Positions 8,307 through 16,335 are shown, counted from the first letter of the stretch. The stretch is DNA of 28,684 bases from Anaerolineae bacterium (GCA_028277515.1 JANQGC010000351.1:1-28684); one strand, 5' to 3'. The notes: generated from the letters alone by a model not told the origin. Numbers and translations: made by a program.

Positions 8307-9380
8307 CTATTCTTCTAATGTTTTCATGAAAGCAATCAAGTCGTCGATCACATCAATTTCAACACCTTCATTCGCCAGAATCTCTGCCTCTTTCTCAGCA
8401 AACAATTCTTCATAGTTTTGGGGCATCAAGTTTGGCAAGTAACCCTCGACAATTTGCTCGTTGGGATGAAGAATTGAACTACTGAGGTATTCTTCATCGG
8501 CAATGACAACCGTGCCATCATCAAGCACTTCCTCACGGCCGAAGATTCCCAGCCAGGTAGGCGCCGCACCAGGTGTTCCATCAAGACTATGGCAAGAAGC
8601 ACAGGCAAAACCCTCATTGCCATACCAGATAGCGCCTCGCTCTTCCGGCGTCAAGTCGGCAAATTTTGGCGCATTAATTTGTTCTTCGATCCAGGCGTCA
8701 AATTCTTGTTGCGAAACAACACGCACAGGTGCAAGCATATCCGAATGAAGCTGCCCGCAAATCTCAGCGCATCTCACCTTGTATTCTCCTTCTTCAATAG
8801 GTGTAATGCGAAGCTTCTGGACGCTGCCGGGTAGAAGATCCTGTTTTACACGGAATTCCACGACCCAGAAATTATGCAGAACATCTCTTGTTGTCATTTC
8901 CAAGACAACCGGCTGGTTGACCGGCATTACCATTTCTGCGGAGCTGAAATCACCGTATTCCGGATAATTAAAACTCCATGCCCATTGTTGGCCAACGACA
9001 CCGATGCGCATCTCCTCCGGCTCCGCCCTTGTAATATCAATGAGCATGACCGACCCCCAAATGCCGAAAGCGATAACAATTATCAAAGGGATGATGGTCC
9101 AGGTAATCTCTAATTTCGTATTTCCATGAATATGGGGTCCATCTTCCTCATCCTCCGGATCTCGCCGAAACACCACTACAGCATATATCATTAAAACCAT
9201 TATCAAGGAGAACAACAGTGAAATCATCCAGAAGTGGGCGCTGGATAACGTATCTATTGATAAAGCTTCGAGACTGGCTGCTGATGGAAGAGCAAAAATA
9301 ATGCTTAAGAACCAACGTAAAATCAAAGTGACAATGATTGTTAGCACGCCGGCCACAATAAAATGCTTCGCGTTTTTCAT
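8307..9380 (-). CDS. ctaC: Cytochrome c oxidase subunit II with fused cytochrome c domain (caa3 type)
   Basis: A 357-residue subunit II. Three N-terminal hydrophobic segments (about 8-30, 48-71, 92-114) anchor a CuA cupredoxin domain whose ligands are visible: His169 (VLHNFW) and Cys204, Glu206, Cys208, His212, Met215 in CAEICGQLHSDM. The aromatic electron-entry patch GQQWAWSFNYPEYG is present. A C-terminal class I cytochrome c domain follows, with CASCH at 260-264 and a likely Met319 axial ligand in LPNLMPQNY, so the enzyme takes electrons through its own c haem (caa3). The Shine-Dalgarno AGGA lies 10 nt upstream of the ATG. It is the first gene of the oxidase structural operon. A 159-bp AT-rich gap upstream (9381-9539) should hold the promoter, but no strong -35/-10 pair stands out. 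Confidence 0.96.
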   Translation of the reverse strand: MKNAKHFIVAGVLTIIVTLILRWFLSIIFALPSAASLEALSIDTLSSAHFWMISLLFSLIMVLMIYAVVVFRRDPEDEEDGPHIHGNTKLEITWTIIPLIIVIAFGIWGSVMLIDITRAEPEEMRIGVVGQQWAWSFNYPEYGDFSSAEMVMPVNQPVVLEMTTRDVLHNFWVVEFRVKQDLLPGSVQKLRITPIEEGEYKVRCAEICGQLHSDMLAPVRVVSQQEFDAWIEEQINAPKFADLTPEERGAIWYGNEGFACASCHSLDGTPGAAPTWLGIFGREEVLDDGTVVIADEEYLSSSILHPNEQIVEGYLPNLMPQNYEELFAEKEAEILANEGVEIDVIDDLIAFMKTLEE

Positions 9381-9539
9381 CTTCTTTTCCTACTCACTCA
9401 TGTCTTTCGGATATGATGTAATTTTTTCATTCCAGCAAGAGAAATTATTTGTCATTGTAAAAAGTTACGAAACAGCTCCCAATAATAAAAGTGATAATTA
9501 AAATTTTTAAGTTTCCCGCAAGCGTGCATCAGGCTACTG

Positions 9540-10292
9540 TTAAAGGGGATTATTGAAGAAAACGACAAGACCAATGCCTAATCCCATCACCAGAAATCCC
9601 AATAATATAACTGTAATGGTTTCCCAGGGTATGCCGGCATCATCTGATTCATCAATAGCCGCCAATTTTTGTGGATTCATACGTAAAAACAGGAAGAACA
9701 ATGTGATCAAGACAAAGGCCAGAATAATAATACCTGTGATATTGACGATCTGATCCTGTTCCAGGAGTTCCCCCATGGGAAAGAATGTGCTTCCTACCAG
9801 GTAGCCTAAAAATATGGCAAACATCAAAATGGACAGACTCGTCGCTACAACTGCCCATCTCGAATAGTCATTTTGTTGAGAAGTGTCAGCAGCGCGGCCC
9901 TCACGTTTTTCTGAGAGGGCCGATTTTTCTTTTTGCTCCAGGGTCTTATTGCCCTCTTGATATTTTTCACTTTCTACTGTTTTTGTTACCTGTCGAGCCA
10001 GGATGAGATTAATGCCGGTAATAATGATCCCTGTGACAACAACGACACCGATAACAATGAGAGCTAGAATCAAAAATAACACAAAACTGCCAAGTTCTAT
10101 GCTCCACCCCTCAAAATTTATCATGGGTATAGGGGGGAATGAAATAGTCACAGTTTCAGATTCCACTGGAATCCCACTGCTACCCCCACCACCCAGACCA
10201 GTGATATATGGCCATATCGCAGCCACCAGGCCGCTAAAAAGCAAGATAATAATTACTGCTGTCCACGCTTTCCAGGATTCACTTCTGCTCAA
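9540..10292 (-). CDS. Membrane protein of unknown function between ECF sigma gene and cox operon
   Basis: A 250-residue protein I do not recognise. Starting at a TTG codon (10290-10292) with a good GGAG Shine-Dalgarno, it has a hydrophobic segment at about 11-32, a Gly/Ser-rich extracytoplasmic stretch (GLGGGGSSGIPVESE), a long hydrophobic segment at about 68-97, a charged cytoplasmic region with Glu/Lys repeats (about 100-143), and three further membrane segments (about 147-170, 184-203, 224-246). No cysteine, haem- or metal-binding motif is seen. It lies downstream of an ECF sigma gene and upstream of ctaC, all on the minus strand, so it may be a membrane anti-sigma partner or an oxidase accessory protein. 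Both are inferences from position only. Confidence 0.6.
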   Translation of the reverse strand: MSRSESWKAWTAVIIILLFSGLVAAIWPYITGLGGGGSSGIPVESETVTISFPPIPMINFEGWSIELGSFVLFLILALIVIGVVVVTGIIITGINLILARQVTKTVESEKYQEGNKTLEQKEKSALSEKREGRAADTSQQNDYSRWAVVATSLSILMFAIFLGYLVGSTFFPMGELLEQDQIVNITGIIILAFVLITLFFLFLRMNPQKLAAIDESDDAGIPWETITVILLGFLVMGLGIGLVVFFNNPL

Positions 10293-10403
10293 AAGACTTT
10301 CTCCACTTCATTAATTTTAGGTGAGCTGAATCAGGCACATTTTAGCACATTGTGATGTTGTAACAAAAAAGGGTGCGGGCTTTTGTAGAGGCGGCTGGCA
10401 GCC

Positions 10404-11018
10404 TTAGTTGCGCCGAAATGGTCTTGTTAAAAATGCCCAACGTTTGCTGGGACGCACCTCGTCTTGCCCAACCATGTCTTCTCTCAATGCCAGCAATGTC
10501 CGATGGTATAATGACTTGATCGCCCCTTCAGAACGACCCATGATATTTCCAATTTCAGCATTGGAGAGCCTTTCGACAAATTTTAATATCAACAACTCCT
10601 GCCGGTCAGAAGGTAAACGAGTTATTGCTTCTAATAATGCTTCATTGTCTTGTGTCAATTGAGCGGCAAATTCCGGGCCATGATCGGTTATTATCCAATT
10701 GGAGACATCTTCAATAGGAACCATCTTCCGTTTGCTGCGGTCGCGATGCCAGTTGGCGACAAGGTTGTGAGCAATTCGATAAAGCCAGGCCGAAAAAGGA
10801 ACCCCTTGATCCCGATAATTGCCAATGTGATTAAAGGCACGTTCAAAAATACGCGCTGTTAAATCTTCGGCATCGGCCGTATTTCCTGTGCGATAGTAGA
10901 CATACTTATAGATACGATCAACATATCGCTCATAAAGCGAACCAAATGCTTCTTTATCTTGTTTGGCTCGTTCAATCAGGATCGATTCTTCCTTTGAATC
11001 GTTCTCTTCCTTACCCAT
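10404..11018 (-). CDS. ECF-family RNA polymerase sigma factor
   Basis: A 204-residue sigma-70 family protein of the extracytoplasmic function group. Region 2 is seen as AFGSLYERYVDRIYKYVYYR and DAEDLTARIFERAF, with the core-binding and -10 recognition segment VPFSAWLYRIAHNLVANWHR. Region 4 is RLPSDRQELLILKFVERLS then NAEIGNIMGRSEGAIKSLYHR, a helix-turn-helix for -35 recognition. The Shine-Dalgarno AAAGGA lies just before the ATG. The C-terminal basic tail (RPSKRWAFLTRPFRRN) follows region 4. No zinc-finger anti-sigma gene is adjacent; the nearest co-directional gene is the unknown membrane protein 111 bp downstream. That gap (10293-10403) shows no convincing terminator. Confidence 0.93.
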   Translation of the reverse strand: MGKEENDSKEESILIERAKQDKEAFGSLYERYVDRIYKYVYYRTGNTADAEDLTARIFERAFNHIGNYRDQGVPFSAWLYRIAHNLVANWHRDRSKRKMVPIEDVSNWIITDHGPEFAAQLTQDNEALLEAITRLPSDRQELLILKFVERLSNAEIGNIMGRSEGAIKSLYHRTLLALREDMVGQDEVRPSKRWAFLTRPFRRN

Positions 11019-11079
11019 TATTTTCCTTTAGTGCATTCAGCAACAAGCCAATCACACCGGGGGATTAAAGAATGTTAGC

Positions 11080-11088
11080 AGTATAACA
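11080..11088 (-). promoter_or_regulatory. Extended -10 promoter of the ECF sigma gene
   Basis: On the minus strand TGTTATACT forms an extended -10 element (TG at 11087-11088, one base, TATACT at 11080-11085). No good -35 is seen at 16-18 bp upstream, which is typical of extended -10 promoters. The predicted start near 11073 leaves a leader of about 55 nt with an AAAGGA ribosome site. Confidence 0.45.
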
Positions 11089-11150
11089 GAACAAACCAGA
11101 TGGTGGAAAAGACGTCCACCCTCAATTAGCCCAATAATGGATTAATAAGC

Positions 11151-11179
11151 TTGACCACACATCTCCCCCAAGATATTCT
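11151..11179 (+). promoter_or_regulatory. Promoter of the polysaccharide deacetylase gene
   Basis: TTGACC (11151-11156) and TATTCT (11174-11179) are spaced by 17 bp. The predicted start near 11186 is almost at the first ATG (11188) and 23 nt before the second (11209), so it bears on start choice: the second ATG is favoured. Confidence 0.5.
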
Positions 11180-11208
11180 CAGCCGTTATGGGCGTGCGCA
11201 TAATAAAG

Positions 11209-12336
11209 ATGTCAAAATCAATAAAAAAAATAGGAGCTCGTCCCTTTCATTGGGCTGTTGTGATGATCATCCTTCTCGGTCTGACCAGCGCATGCACACC
11301 CAACACAGGAGAGGTTGTTCCAACTTCAGAAGCGACCGCTTCGCAAATTAGCGCCGGGGCTTTGTCAACATCCTTACCAACCATTGGCGCCGAAAATGCG
11401 AAAATGCTCAGCGAAACCATTGTTCAAAGTGAAAGTGCAACCCCACCATCAACCTCCCTCCCGACCATCACACCCATCCCGACAACTCTTGCGACCGAAA
11501 CCCCAACCGATATTCCTCCGTCACCCACGATTGAATTGACGGCCACGAACGCACCCACTACAAGCGAGCCGGAACCAACCAAATCACCTCCTTTGCCTAC
11601 ACCTTCGGGAAACTACAGTTGGACGCTAAAAGTTCCAATTCTAATGTATCATTACATTAGCATTCCCCCGGATGACGCTAACAAATATCGTAAAGATTTG
11701 TCGGTGGCACCGCAAGATTTCCGCCAACAGATGGAATACCTGGCAAAAAATGGGTATGAAACCATTGATCTTTATGATCTGTCGTTGGCGATCACCAATA
11801 AAAAAGACCTTCCTGAAAAGCCTGTTATTATCACTCTGGACGATGGCTACCGCGATAATTACACAAATGCCTTTCCCATTTTGCAAGAATATGGATTGAA
11901 AGCTACCTTCTTTATTGTAACCGAATTCATTGACAAAAATCTGGGAAATTATATGACCTGGGACATGGTAAAGGAAATGTCTGCCTCCGGCATGCAAATC
12001 GAATCCCATTCCAAAACGCATCCCGATCTTAGCGTAAATGAAAAGGAGCATGTCATTTACGAGGTTTTAGGGTCAATGGAGACGATTGAGGCGCACACCG
12101 GGAAACGGTCGCGCTTTTTCTGTTATCCTGGCGGCCGTTATAACGAGACAACCATAGAGGTTGTGAATGAATTAGACTTTTGGGGGGCTGTGACGACCGC
12201 CTCAGGCAAATGGCATAATTACAACGACCGTTACGAATGGTCGCGCCTAAGAGTCAGGAATACGACCGCTTTACCCGAATTCATCGACATGATCGATCCC
12301 GGAAACAGTGTTTCAGGGAAAAATGTGGACGGCTAA
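11209..12336 (+). CDS. Polysaccharide deacetylase family lipoprotein (NodB homology domain)
   Basis: An exported carbohydrate esterase-4 protein of 375 residues from the ATG at 11209 (382 from the ATG at 11188). The N-terminus is basic, then hydrophobic, and ends in LLGLTSAC, a lipobox-like sequence predicting a lipid-anchored Cys. A Thr/Pro/Ser-rich linker of about 110 residues follows (ETPTDIPPSPTIELT and similar), suited to spanning the cell wall. The NodB domain starts at VPILMYHYI and shows the catalytic motifs TLDDGY, ESHSKTHPDL (metal-binding His-x3-His) and FCYPGGRYN. Such enzymes remove N-acetyl groups from peptidoglycan or extracellular polysaccharide; the actual substrate cannot be told from sequence. 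No Shine-Dalgarno precedes either ATG. Confidence 0.88.
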   Translation: MSKSIKKIGARPFHWAVVMIILLGLTSACTPNTGEVVPTSEATASQISAGALSTSLPTIGAENAKMLSETIVQSESATPPSTSLPTITPIPTTLATETPTDIPPSPTIELTATNAPTTSEPEPTKSPPLPTPSGNYSWTLKVPILMYHYISIPPDDANKYRKDLSVAPQDFRQQMEYLAKNGYETIDLYDLSLAITNKKDLPEKPVIITLDDGYRDNYTNAFPILQEYGLKATFFIVTEFIDKNLGNYMTWDMVKEMSASGMQIESHSKTHPDLSVNEKEHVIYEVLGSMETIEAHTGKRSRFFCYPGGRYNETTIEVVNELDFWGAVTTASGKWHNYNDRYEWSRLRVRNTTALPEFIDMIDPGNSVSGKNVDG

Positions 12337-12438
12337 AAGAATCCAGATTGTGTCATTCGGTGATAATATGCAAGGCAATCAGACTTATTTTATCCTCCGG
12401 ACACTTGAACACGATCATAAAAGGAGTAAGCGAGCGAC

Positions 12439-13302
12439 ATGAAGCACAAAACGGGTCAGTTCACTGGTGCAGGTGGAGAGCAGTTGTTTTATCAAAACTG
12501 GCGACCTATAGGTGAAGTCCAGGCAGTTTTGATTGTCGTTCATGGATTCAGCGATCACAGCAGCCGCTATAACAACCTTGTAAAAGGGTTGGTTCCACGT
12601 GGTATCGTCATCTATGCTTTCGATCAGATTGGTCACGGCCAATCACCTGGAAAACGCGGCCACATTTATAGTTTTAATGAATTTCGTGCAGACCTGGGAA
12701 CTTTTGTCCGGCATGTCAGAGAATGGGAAGCGGATACACCTTTATTTCTATTTGGCCATAGCATGGGGGGTCTTATTGTCCTGGACTTTGGATTGCACCA
12801 TCCTCAAGATTTAAGCGGCGTCATTGCCTCCGCGCCCCATCTAAGCGATCCGCCTGTTTCACCTATCTTATCCTATTTGGGTCGTCTTTTATCCGGTGTC
12901 TGGCCTTCATTGACGATCAAGGCCGGTTTGGAAGCCAACGATCTTTGCCGGGAGCCGGTCGTCGTCCAGGCCTATCAAGATGACCCGCTTGTGCAGGGCA
13001 AAGGAAGCCCCCGCCTGTCGACCGAATTGGCTGCGGCCGTCACCTGGACACAAGACCATGCTGAAAACTTTCAGCCCCCATTATTAATTTATCATGGCAG
13101 CGCAGATAAGTTGACCAGTCCCCAGGCCAGCCGGCAGTTTTTTGACAAAGTCGGCTCCCAAAACAAACGCTATATAACATATGAGGGGGGTTACCATGAA
13201 AGCCATAACGATCTTCACCAGGAAAGGGTGCTTATAGATATAGGTCAATGGATTGAGGAACAGGTTTCTATTAAATCTCAGGCAGCGCAAGAAAAGAGTT
13301 AA
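12439..13302 (+). CDS. Alpha/beta hydrolase, monoacylglycerol lipase-like
   Basis: A 287-residue serine hydrolase of the Hydrolase_4 (monoglyceride lipase/lysophospholipase) family, with no signal peptide, so probably cytoplasmic. Visible elements: the oxyanion-hole region VVHGFSDHSSRY, FDQIGHGQS, the nucleophile elbow GHSMGG (Ser108), Asp223 in YHGSADKLTSP, and His253 in EGGYHESHND, completing the triad. A cap region lies at about 130-200. An AAGGAG site lies 12 nt upstream of the ATG. It follows the deacetylase after a 102-bp gap in which I see no clear promoter. Its stop overlaps the stop of the convergent exonuclease gene by 3-4 bp. Substrate inferred as a short-glyceride or lysolipid ester. 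Confidence 0.85.
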   Translation: MKHKTGQFTGAGGEQLFYQNWRPIGEVQAVLIVVHGFSDHSSRYNNLVKGLVPRGIVIYAFDQIGHGQSPGKRGHIYSFNEFRADLGTFVRHVREWEADTPLFLFGHSMGGLIVLDFGLHHPQDLSGVIASAPHLSDPPVSPILSYLGRLLSGVWPSLTIKAGLEANDLCREPVVVQAYQDDPLVQGKGSPRLSTELAAAVTWTQDHAENFQPPLLIYHGSADKLTSPQASRQFFDKVGSQNKRYITYEGGYHESHNDLHQERVLIDIGQWIEEQVSIKSQAAQEKS

Positions 13303-14075
13303 GTGGGATCGCTCAAATCCAGGCTAACCGGGCAGTGATCTGATCCATATACATCAGTGTGGATCGTGGCACCGGCAATTCGCTCTGTCAAATCCTCACT
13401 CACAAAAAAATAGTCCAGCCGCCAGCCAACATTCCTGTTTCTAGCCCCGCCAATATAAGTCCACCAGGAATAAGCGCCTTCTCGATCGGGGTAAAGATAA
13501 CGGTAAGTATCAACATAGCCCTGTTCGACCACCTCATCGATCCAGGCCCGCTCGACGGGTAAAAATCCGGTGGTTTTCTTATTTTGTCGGGGACGCGCCA
13601 GGTCAATTTCTCGATGAGCCGTATTGACATCACCGCAAAAAACCACGTGCCGCCCCTCCTGGCGCAGTTGATTACAATAATCAAGAAAATCTGCCTTGTA
13701 TGCCATTTTATATGGCACACGATGATGATCGCGGCTTCCATTGGGGAAATAAGCTGTAATCAACACAAAATCACCATAATCGGCAACAATGGTCCGACCT
13801 TCCCGGTCATATTCTTCATAGCCTAGGCCAATTTGGACGGAAAGCGGTTTTCTGCGACTCATCAAAGCAACGCCGCTGTAGCCCTTTTTTTCGGCTGATG
13901 CCCAATAAGTGTAGTACCCATCCGGTTGGCGCTGTTCTTCCGTCAATTGATCCGGGTGGCACTTGGTTTCTTGCAAACCCAGAACATCAGGTTGGGCTTG
14001 ATAGAGCCAATCTAAAAATCCCTTGCGGTAGGCGGCTCTCAAACCGTTGACATTCCAGCTATAAAGTGACAGCAT
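13299..14075 (-). CDS. xth: Exodeoxyribonuclease III
   Basis: A 258-residue AP endonuclease/3'-5' exonuclease of the ExoIII/APE1 family, acting in base excision repair. Metal and catalytic motifs are visible: SWNVNGLRA, LQETK (Glu36, metal ligand), YSGVALMSR, GDVNTAHREIDLARP, a Trp-rich DNA-contact loop in AYSWWTY, WRLDYFFVS and GSDHCPV with the catalytic Asp-His near the C-terminus. The ATG at 14073-14075, giving MLSLYSWNVNG, is chosen over an upstream in-frame start because family members begin here and an AGAGGA site precedes it. The ATG falls 4 bp beyond the Nudix stop, so the two genes are probably co-transcribed; a Nudix-plus-ExoIII pair suits protection against oxidised bases. Confidence 0.95.
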   Translation of the reverse strand: MLSLYSWNVNGLRAAYRKGFLDWLYQAQPDVLGLQETKCHPDQLTEEQRQPDGYYTYWASAEKKGYSGVALMSRRKPLSVQIGLGYEEYDREGRTIVADYGDFVLITAYFPNGSRDHHRVPYKMAYKADFLDYCNQLRQEGRHVVFCGDVNTAHREIDLARPRQNKKTTGFLPVERAWIDEVVEQGYVDTYRYLYPDREGAYSWWTYIGGARNRNVGWRLDYFFVSEDLTERIAGATIHTDVYGSDHCPVSLDLSDPT

Positions 14076-14079
14076 GGAC

Positions 14080-14622
14080 TTAATCCTCTTCCCATGTTTT
14101 TTTTGACGCGTGTGAGTATTGTAACTGCTTGATAGCATCCTGGGTGCTGACAAAGGCTATTTCGGGCAGTTCATCGAAGGCAAAAAAACCGACGGCATCC
14201 GCATCATCACCCGCTTGCATGGTGCCACCAAGCAGTCTGGCACGATACAAAATGAATATTGATGCCCCTCCCTCATTGGGTGGATTGAAGTATACATCCA
14301 CAAGATGATCGATGGAGACACTAAGCCCGGTCTCTTCCAAGGCTTCGCGCTCGGCCGTCACTCTTGGATCTTCCCCACGGTCCAAAAAACCGGCCGGAAT
14401 ACTCCATTTTCCTCGCTCCGGATTCATTCGCCTGCGCACCAGCAAAATTTTTCCGTTTTCAACGACCAGGACCCCCACCCCAACCTTGGGATCCGTAAAA
14501 TGAATATGATCGCATTGGGAACAAACGCGACGAGGCTTATCTGAGACCTGGCGCGTGACCATTTTGCCGCCACATAGAGGACAGTAAGCGATGGCCTCAG
14601 GGGCGCTGTTTACCGGAGTCAT
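14080..14622 (-). CDS. Nudix hydrolase with N-terminal zinc ribbon
   Basis: A 180-residue Nudix pyrophosphohydrolase. Residues 14-37 carry two CxxC pairs (CPLC, CSQC), a zinc ribbon like that in NudC-type NADH pyrophosphatases. The Nudix box is complete at 78-100: GFLDRGED, then REALEETGL, matching GX5EX7REUXEEXGU. It lacks the SQPWPFPxS signature of true NADH pyrophosphatases, so the substrate (a nucleoside diphosphate derivative, ADP-ribose or oxidised nucleotide) is uncertain. The ATG overlaps the preceding anti-sigma stop by one base (TAATG), a translational coupling arrangement. The chain sigma - anti-sigma - Nudix - ExoIII is therefore a plausible single transcript. Confidence 0.9.
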   Translation of the reverse strand: MTPVNSAPEAIAYCPLCGGKMVTRQVSDKPRRVCSQCDHIHFTDPKVGVGVLVVENGKILLVRRRMNPERGKWSIPAGFLDRGEDPRVTAEREALEETGLSVSIDHLVDVYFNPPNEGGASIFILYRARLLGGTMQAGDDADAVGFFAFDELPEIAFVSTQDAIKQLQYSHASKKTWEED

Positions 14623-15530
14623 TATAAACGCCGGCGAGCCAAAAGGGTGAGGAATAATAAAACGATGAAGGCTAGCCCCAGAATGAGAAGGATCAAGGTG
14701 GACAGGTCGATTCCGTAACCAACCATTCCATCAATGTTGCTTGAAGGATCGCGCAGGCTTTCCTGTTCGACTTCAGGCAGCCCCTCCGGTGGAATCAAAC
14801 TGGGCTCGGTTTCACTATCCATCGTCGCCGCACCTGCCGCCTCATCAGCGACGGATTCATTGGCCACAATAGTACTTTCAACCTCAGGCAGCATCTCTCG
14901 CAGTTCATCGTCCGGCTCCAATGTCGCGAAGGGCAGTGCTTCTTCCTGGATTTCTTCGGCGGACGGCGCCTGCTGAGCCTCTGCAGGCATCTCCATTTCA
15001 CCACTGATGGCTTCCTCGGCCGCTTCCTCTGATTCTTCTACCGCTTCAACAGCCTCTGCCTCTTCAACAACAATTTCTGAGGCCGCCTCCATATCCATAC
15101 TTTCTTCAACGGCCGTTTCCATCTCAGGTTGAGCAACTGAGGCAACAGAATCACTCGACCCGGCGCTTTGCATGGAAGTTCCTCCAAGGAATAAATTCGC
15201 CGCCAGAACAAACACAAAAATGAATGCCGTCAAAACGGTTGCTGTCCTTAATACCGGATAAGCCTGACTCAACGGTTCTTTAGCCGGACGGCCGTAATCG
15301 GCGGGATCAAGGGTAAAATTACGGGGAACCTGCCGTTGAGGCAATTGTCGCATCTGCTGCTGCAACGCGCGCATCTGCTCCAATTGGGCCTGAAGTTCCA
15401 TATCCTGGTCCAGGTTTTCTTCTATTTTCCGCCGTTGTTGAGGCGCGAGCGCATCATCCAGGTAAGCATTTAATGCTTCCTGCTGTTTCTCCTCGCTTGA
15501 TTTCCTCAAATCCCAAAAAAAGTCTAACAT
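14622..15530 (-). CDS. Probable membrane anti-sigma factor with acidic extracytoplasmic domain
   Basis: A 302-residue protein directly downstream of an ECF sigma gene. The N-terminal ~85 residues (LNAYLDDALAPQQRRKIEE, then a Gln-rich helix) resemble the cytoplasmic sigma-binding domain of RsiW-like anti-sigma factors but lack the His-Cys-Cys zinc residues. A membrane helix follows (TVLTAFIFVFVLAANLFLG). About 140 residues are extremely rich in Glu, Ala and Ser, and a second hydrophobic helix (TLILLILGLAFIVLLFLTLLA) ends in Arg residues. The C-terminal helix plus RRR gives it a doubly anchored topology. Start choice: ATG at 15530 without Shine-Dalgarno; an in-frame TTG at 15587 lies 15 bp after the sigma stop and cannot be excluded. 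The anti-sigma role is inferred from position and layout. Confidence 0.7.
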   Translation of the reverse strand: MLDFFWDLRKSSEEKQQEALNAYLDDALAPQQRRKIEENLDQDMELQAQLEQMRALQQQMRQLPQRQVPRNFTLDPADYGRPAKEPLSQAYPVLRTATVLTAFIFVFVLAANLFLGGTSMQSAGSSDSVASVAQPEMETAVEESMDMEAASEIVVEEAEAVEAVEESEEAAEEAISGEMEMPAEAQQAPSAEEIQEEALPFATLEPDDELREMLPEVESTIVANESVADEAAGAATMDSETEPSLIPPEGLPEVEQESLRDPSSNIDGMVGYGIDLSTLILLILGLAFIVLLFLTLLARRRL

Positions 15531-15602
15531 AATCAATAAATCTAAAATCAGCGTTTGTTCAGATGCCAGCCGTGGCTGACAAGTCAATGCGCAGCATTGG
15601 CT

Positions 15603-16196
15603 CTAAGTGTTACCTATCAGACGATAATTCCGCGGTAAAAGTTCCTGATAGCCTTGCAAACACTCACGCAGCTTAGACCGCGCTCGACTCATCCGCGACT
15701 TCACTGTGCCTAAAGACACTTCTGTGATGTCTGCAATTTCCTGGTAGTTATATCCTTCTACATCTCCCAAAACGGCCGTCACCCGCTGATCGTCAGGCAG
15801 CGACTTCAGGCAATCCTCAATAGCCTTCATAATCTCCATCTGCTGCTGCCTGCCTTCAGGTCCGATTCCAGGGCTTTGGAGAAAAGAAAAGGATTCATTA
15901 TCTTCCGTCAATTCATCCAGGGAAGATTGGGGCTTCCGTTTTCTACGGCGCAGTTCATCATAGCAGGCATTGGTGGCAATGCGCATCAACCAGGATTTAA
16001 AGCTGCCGCCACGAAACCGATTGAGCGCCTTATAGGCGGAAATGAAAGCCTCCTGTGCGGCATCCTCGGCCGATTGCGGCTCACCCATAATGCGATAGGC
16101 GACGTTATAAACCATTCCCTGATAATGGAGGACCAGGCGATTATAGGCGTTGATATCACCATTTTTTGCGTCTTTGATTAAGCCTGATTCGTCCAT
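15603..16196 (-). CDS. ECF-family RNA polymerase sigma factor (SigW/RpoE-like)
   Basis: A 197-residue ECF sigma factor. Region 2 motifs: YNRLVLHYQGMVYNVAYRIM, SAEDAAQEAFISAYKAL and FKSWLMRIATNACYDELRRR. A linker of about 40 residues leads to region 4: LPDDQRVTAVLGDVEGYN and YQEIADITEVSLGTVKSRMSR, ending RSKLRECLQG. The arrangement is close to the SigW/RpoE groups that are held by a membrane anti-sigma protein, here the next gene, 72 bp downstream of the stop if its ATG start is right. There is no Shine-Dalgarno before the ATG (16194-16196); a TATAAA at 16220-16225 on this strand could start a leader of about 17 nt. It overlaps the promoter of the divergent tRNA-Leu gene. Confidence 0.93.
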   Translation of the reverse strand: MDESGLIKDAKNGDINAYNRLVLHYQGMVYNVAYRIMGEPQSAEDAAQEAFISAYKALNRFRGGSFKSWLMRIATNACYDELRRRKRKPQSSLDELTEDNESFSFLQSPGIGPEGRQQQMEIMKAIEDCLKSLPDDQRVTAVLGDVEGYNYQEIADITEVSLGTVKSRMSRARSKLRECLQGYQELLPRNYRLIGNT

Positions 16197-16198
16197 TA

Positions 16199-16227
16199 TT
16201 GACAGATAATTGACCTTGTTTTATACT
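16199..16227 (+). promoter_or_regulatory. Strong sigma-70-type promoter of tRNA-Leu
   Basis: TTGACA (16199-16204) and TATACT (16222-16227) are separated by exactly 17 bp. The predicted start near 16234 leaves about 20 nt before the mature tRNA. The -35 box lies two bases from the start codon of the divergent sigma gene, whose own possible -10 (TATAAA, minus strand, 16220-16225) overlaps this -10. Confidence 0.75.
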
Positions 16228-16234
16228 CGATTCG

Positions 16235-16250
16235 CGGTCTAAAAAGACCG
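16235..16250 (+). repeat. Hairpin in the tRNA leader
   Basis: CGGTCT (16235-16240) and AGACCG (16245-16250) form a 6-bp stem with a 4-base A loop, ending three bases before the mature tRNA 5' end. It has no T-run, so it is not a terminator; it may guide 5' processing. Confidence 0.5.
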
Positions 16251-16253
16251 GCA

Positions 16254-16335
16254 GCCGAAGTGGCGGAACTGGCAGACGCGCACGACTCAAACTCGTGTTC
16301 CTTCGGGAGTGTGGGTTCGATTCCCACCTTCGGCA
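16254..16335 (+). tRNA. tRNA-Leu (anticodon CAA)
   Basis: The 82-nt gene folds as a class II tRNA. Acceptor stem GCCGAAG (16254-16260) pairs with CTTCGGC (16328-16334), followed by discriminator A. The anticodon stem CACGA/TCGTG encloses CTCAAAC, so the anticodon is CAA, reading UUG. A long variable arm (TTCCTTCGGGAGT) and the T-arm GTGGG-TTCGATT-CCCAC are clear. The 3' CCA is not encoded and must be added. Leu identity fits the long variable arm with discriminator A. Confidence 0.95.

Noticed and set aside
11641..12051. Minus-strand open frame of 136 codons
   Set aside because: Antisense to the NodB catalytic domain, which has all its motifs on the plus strand.
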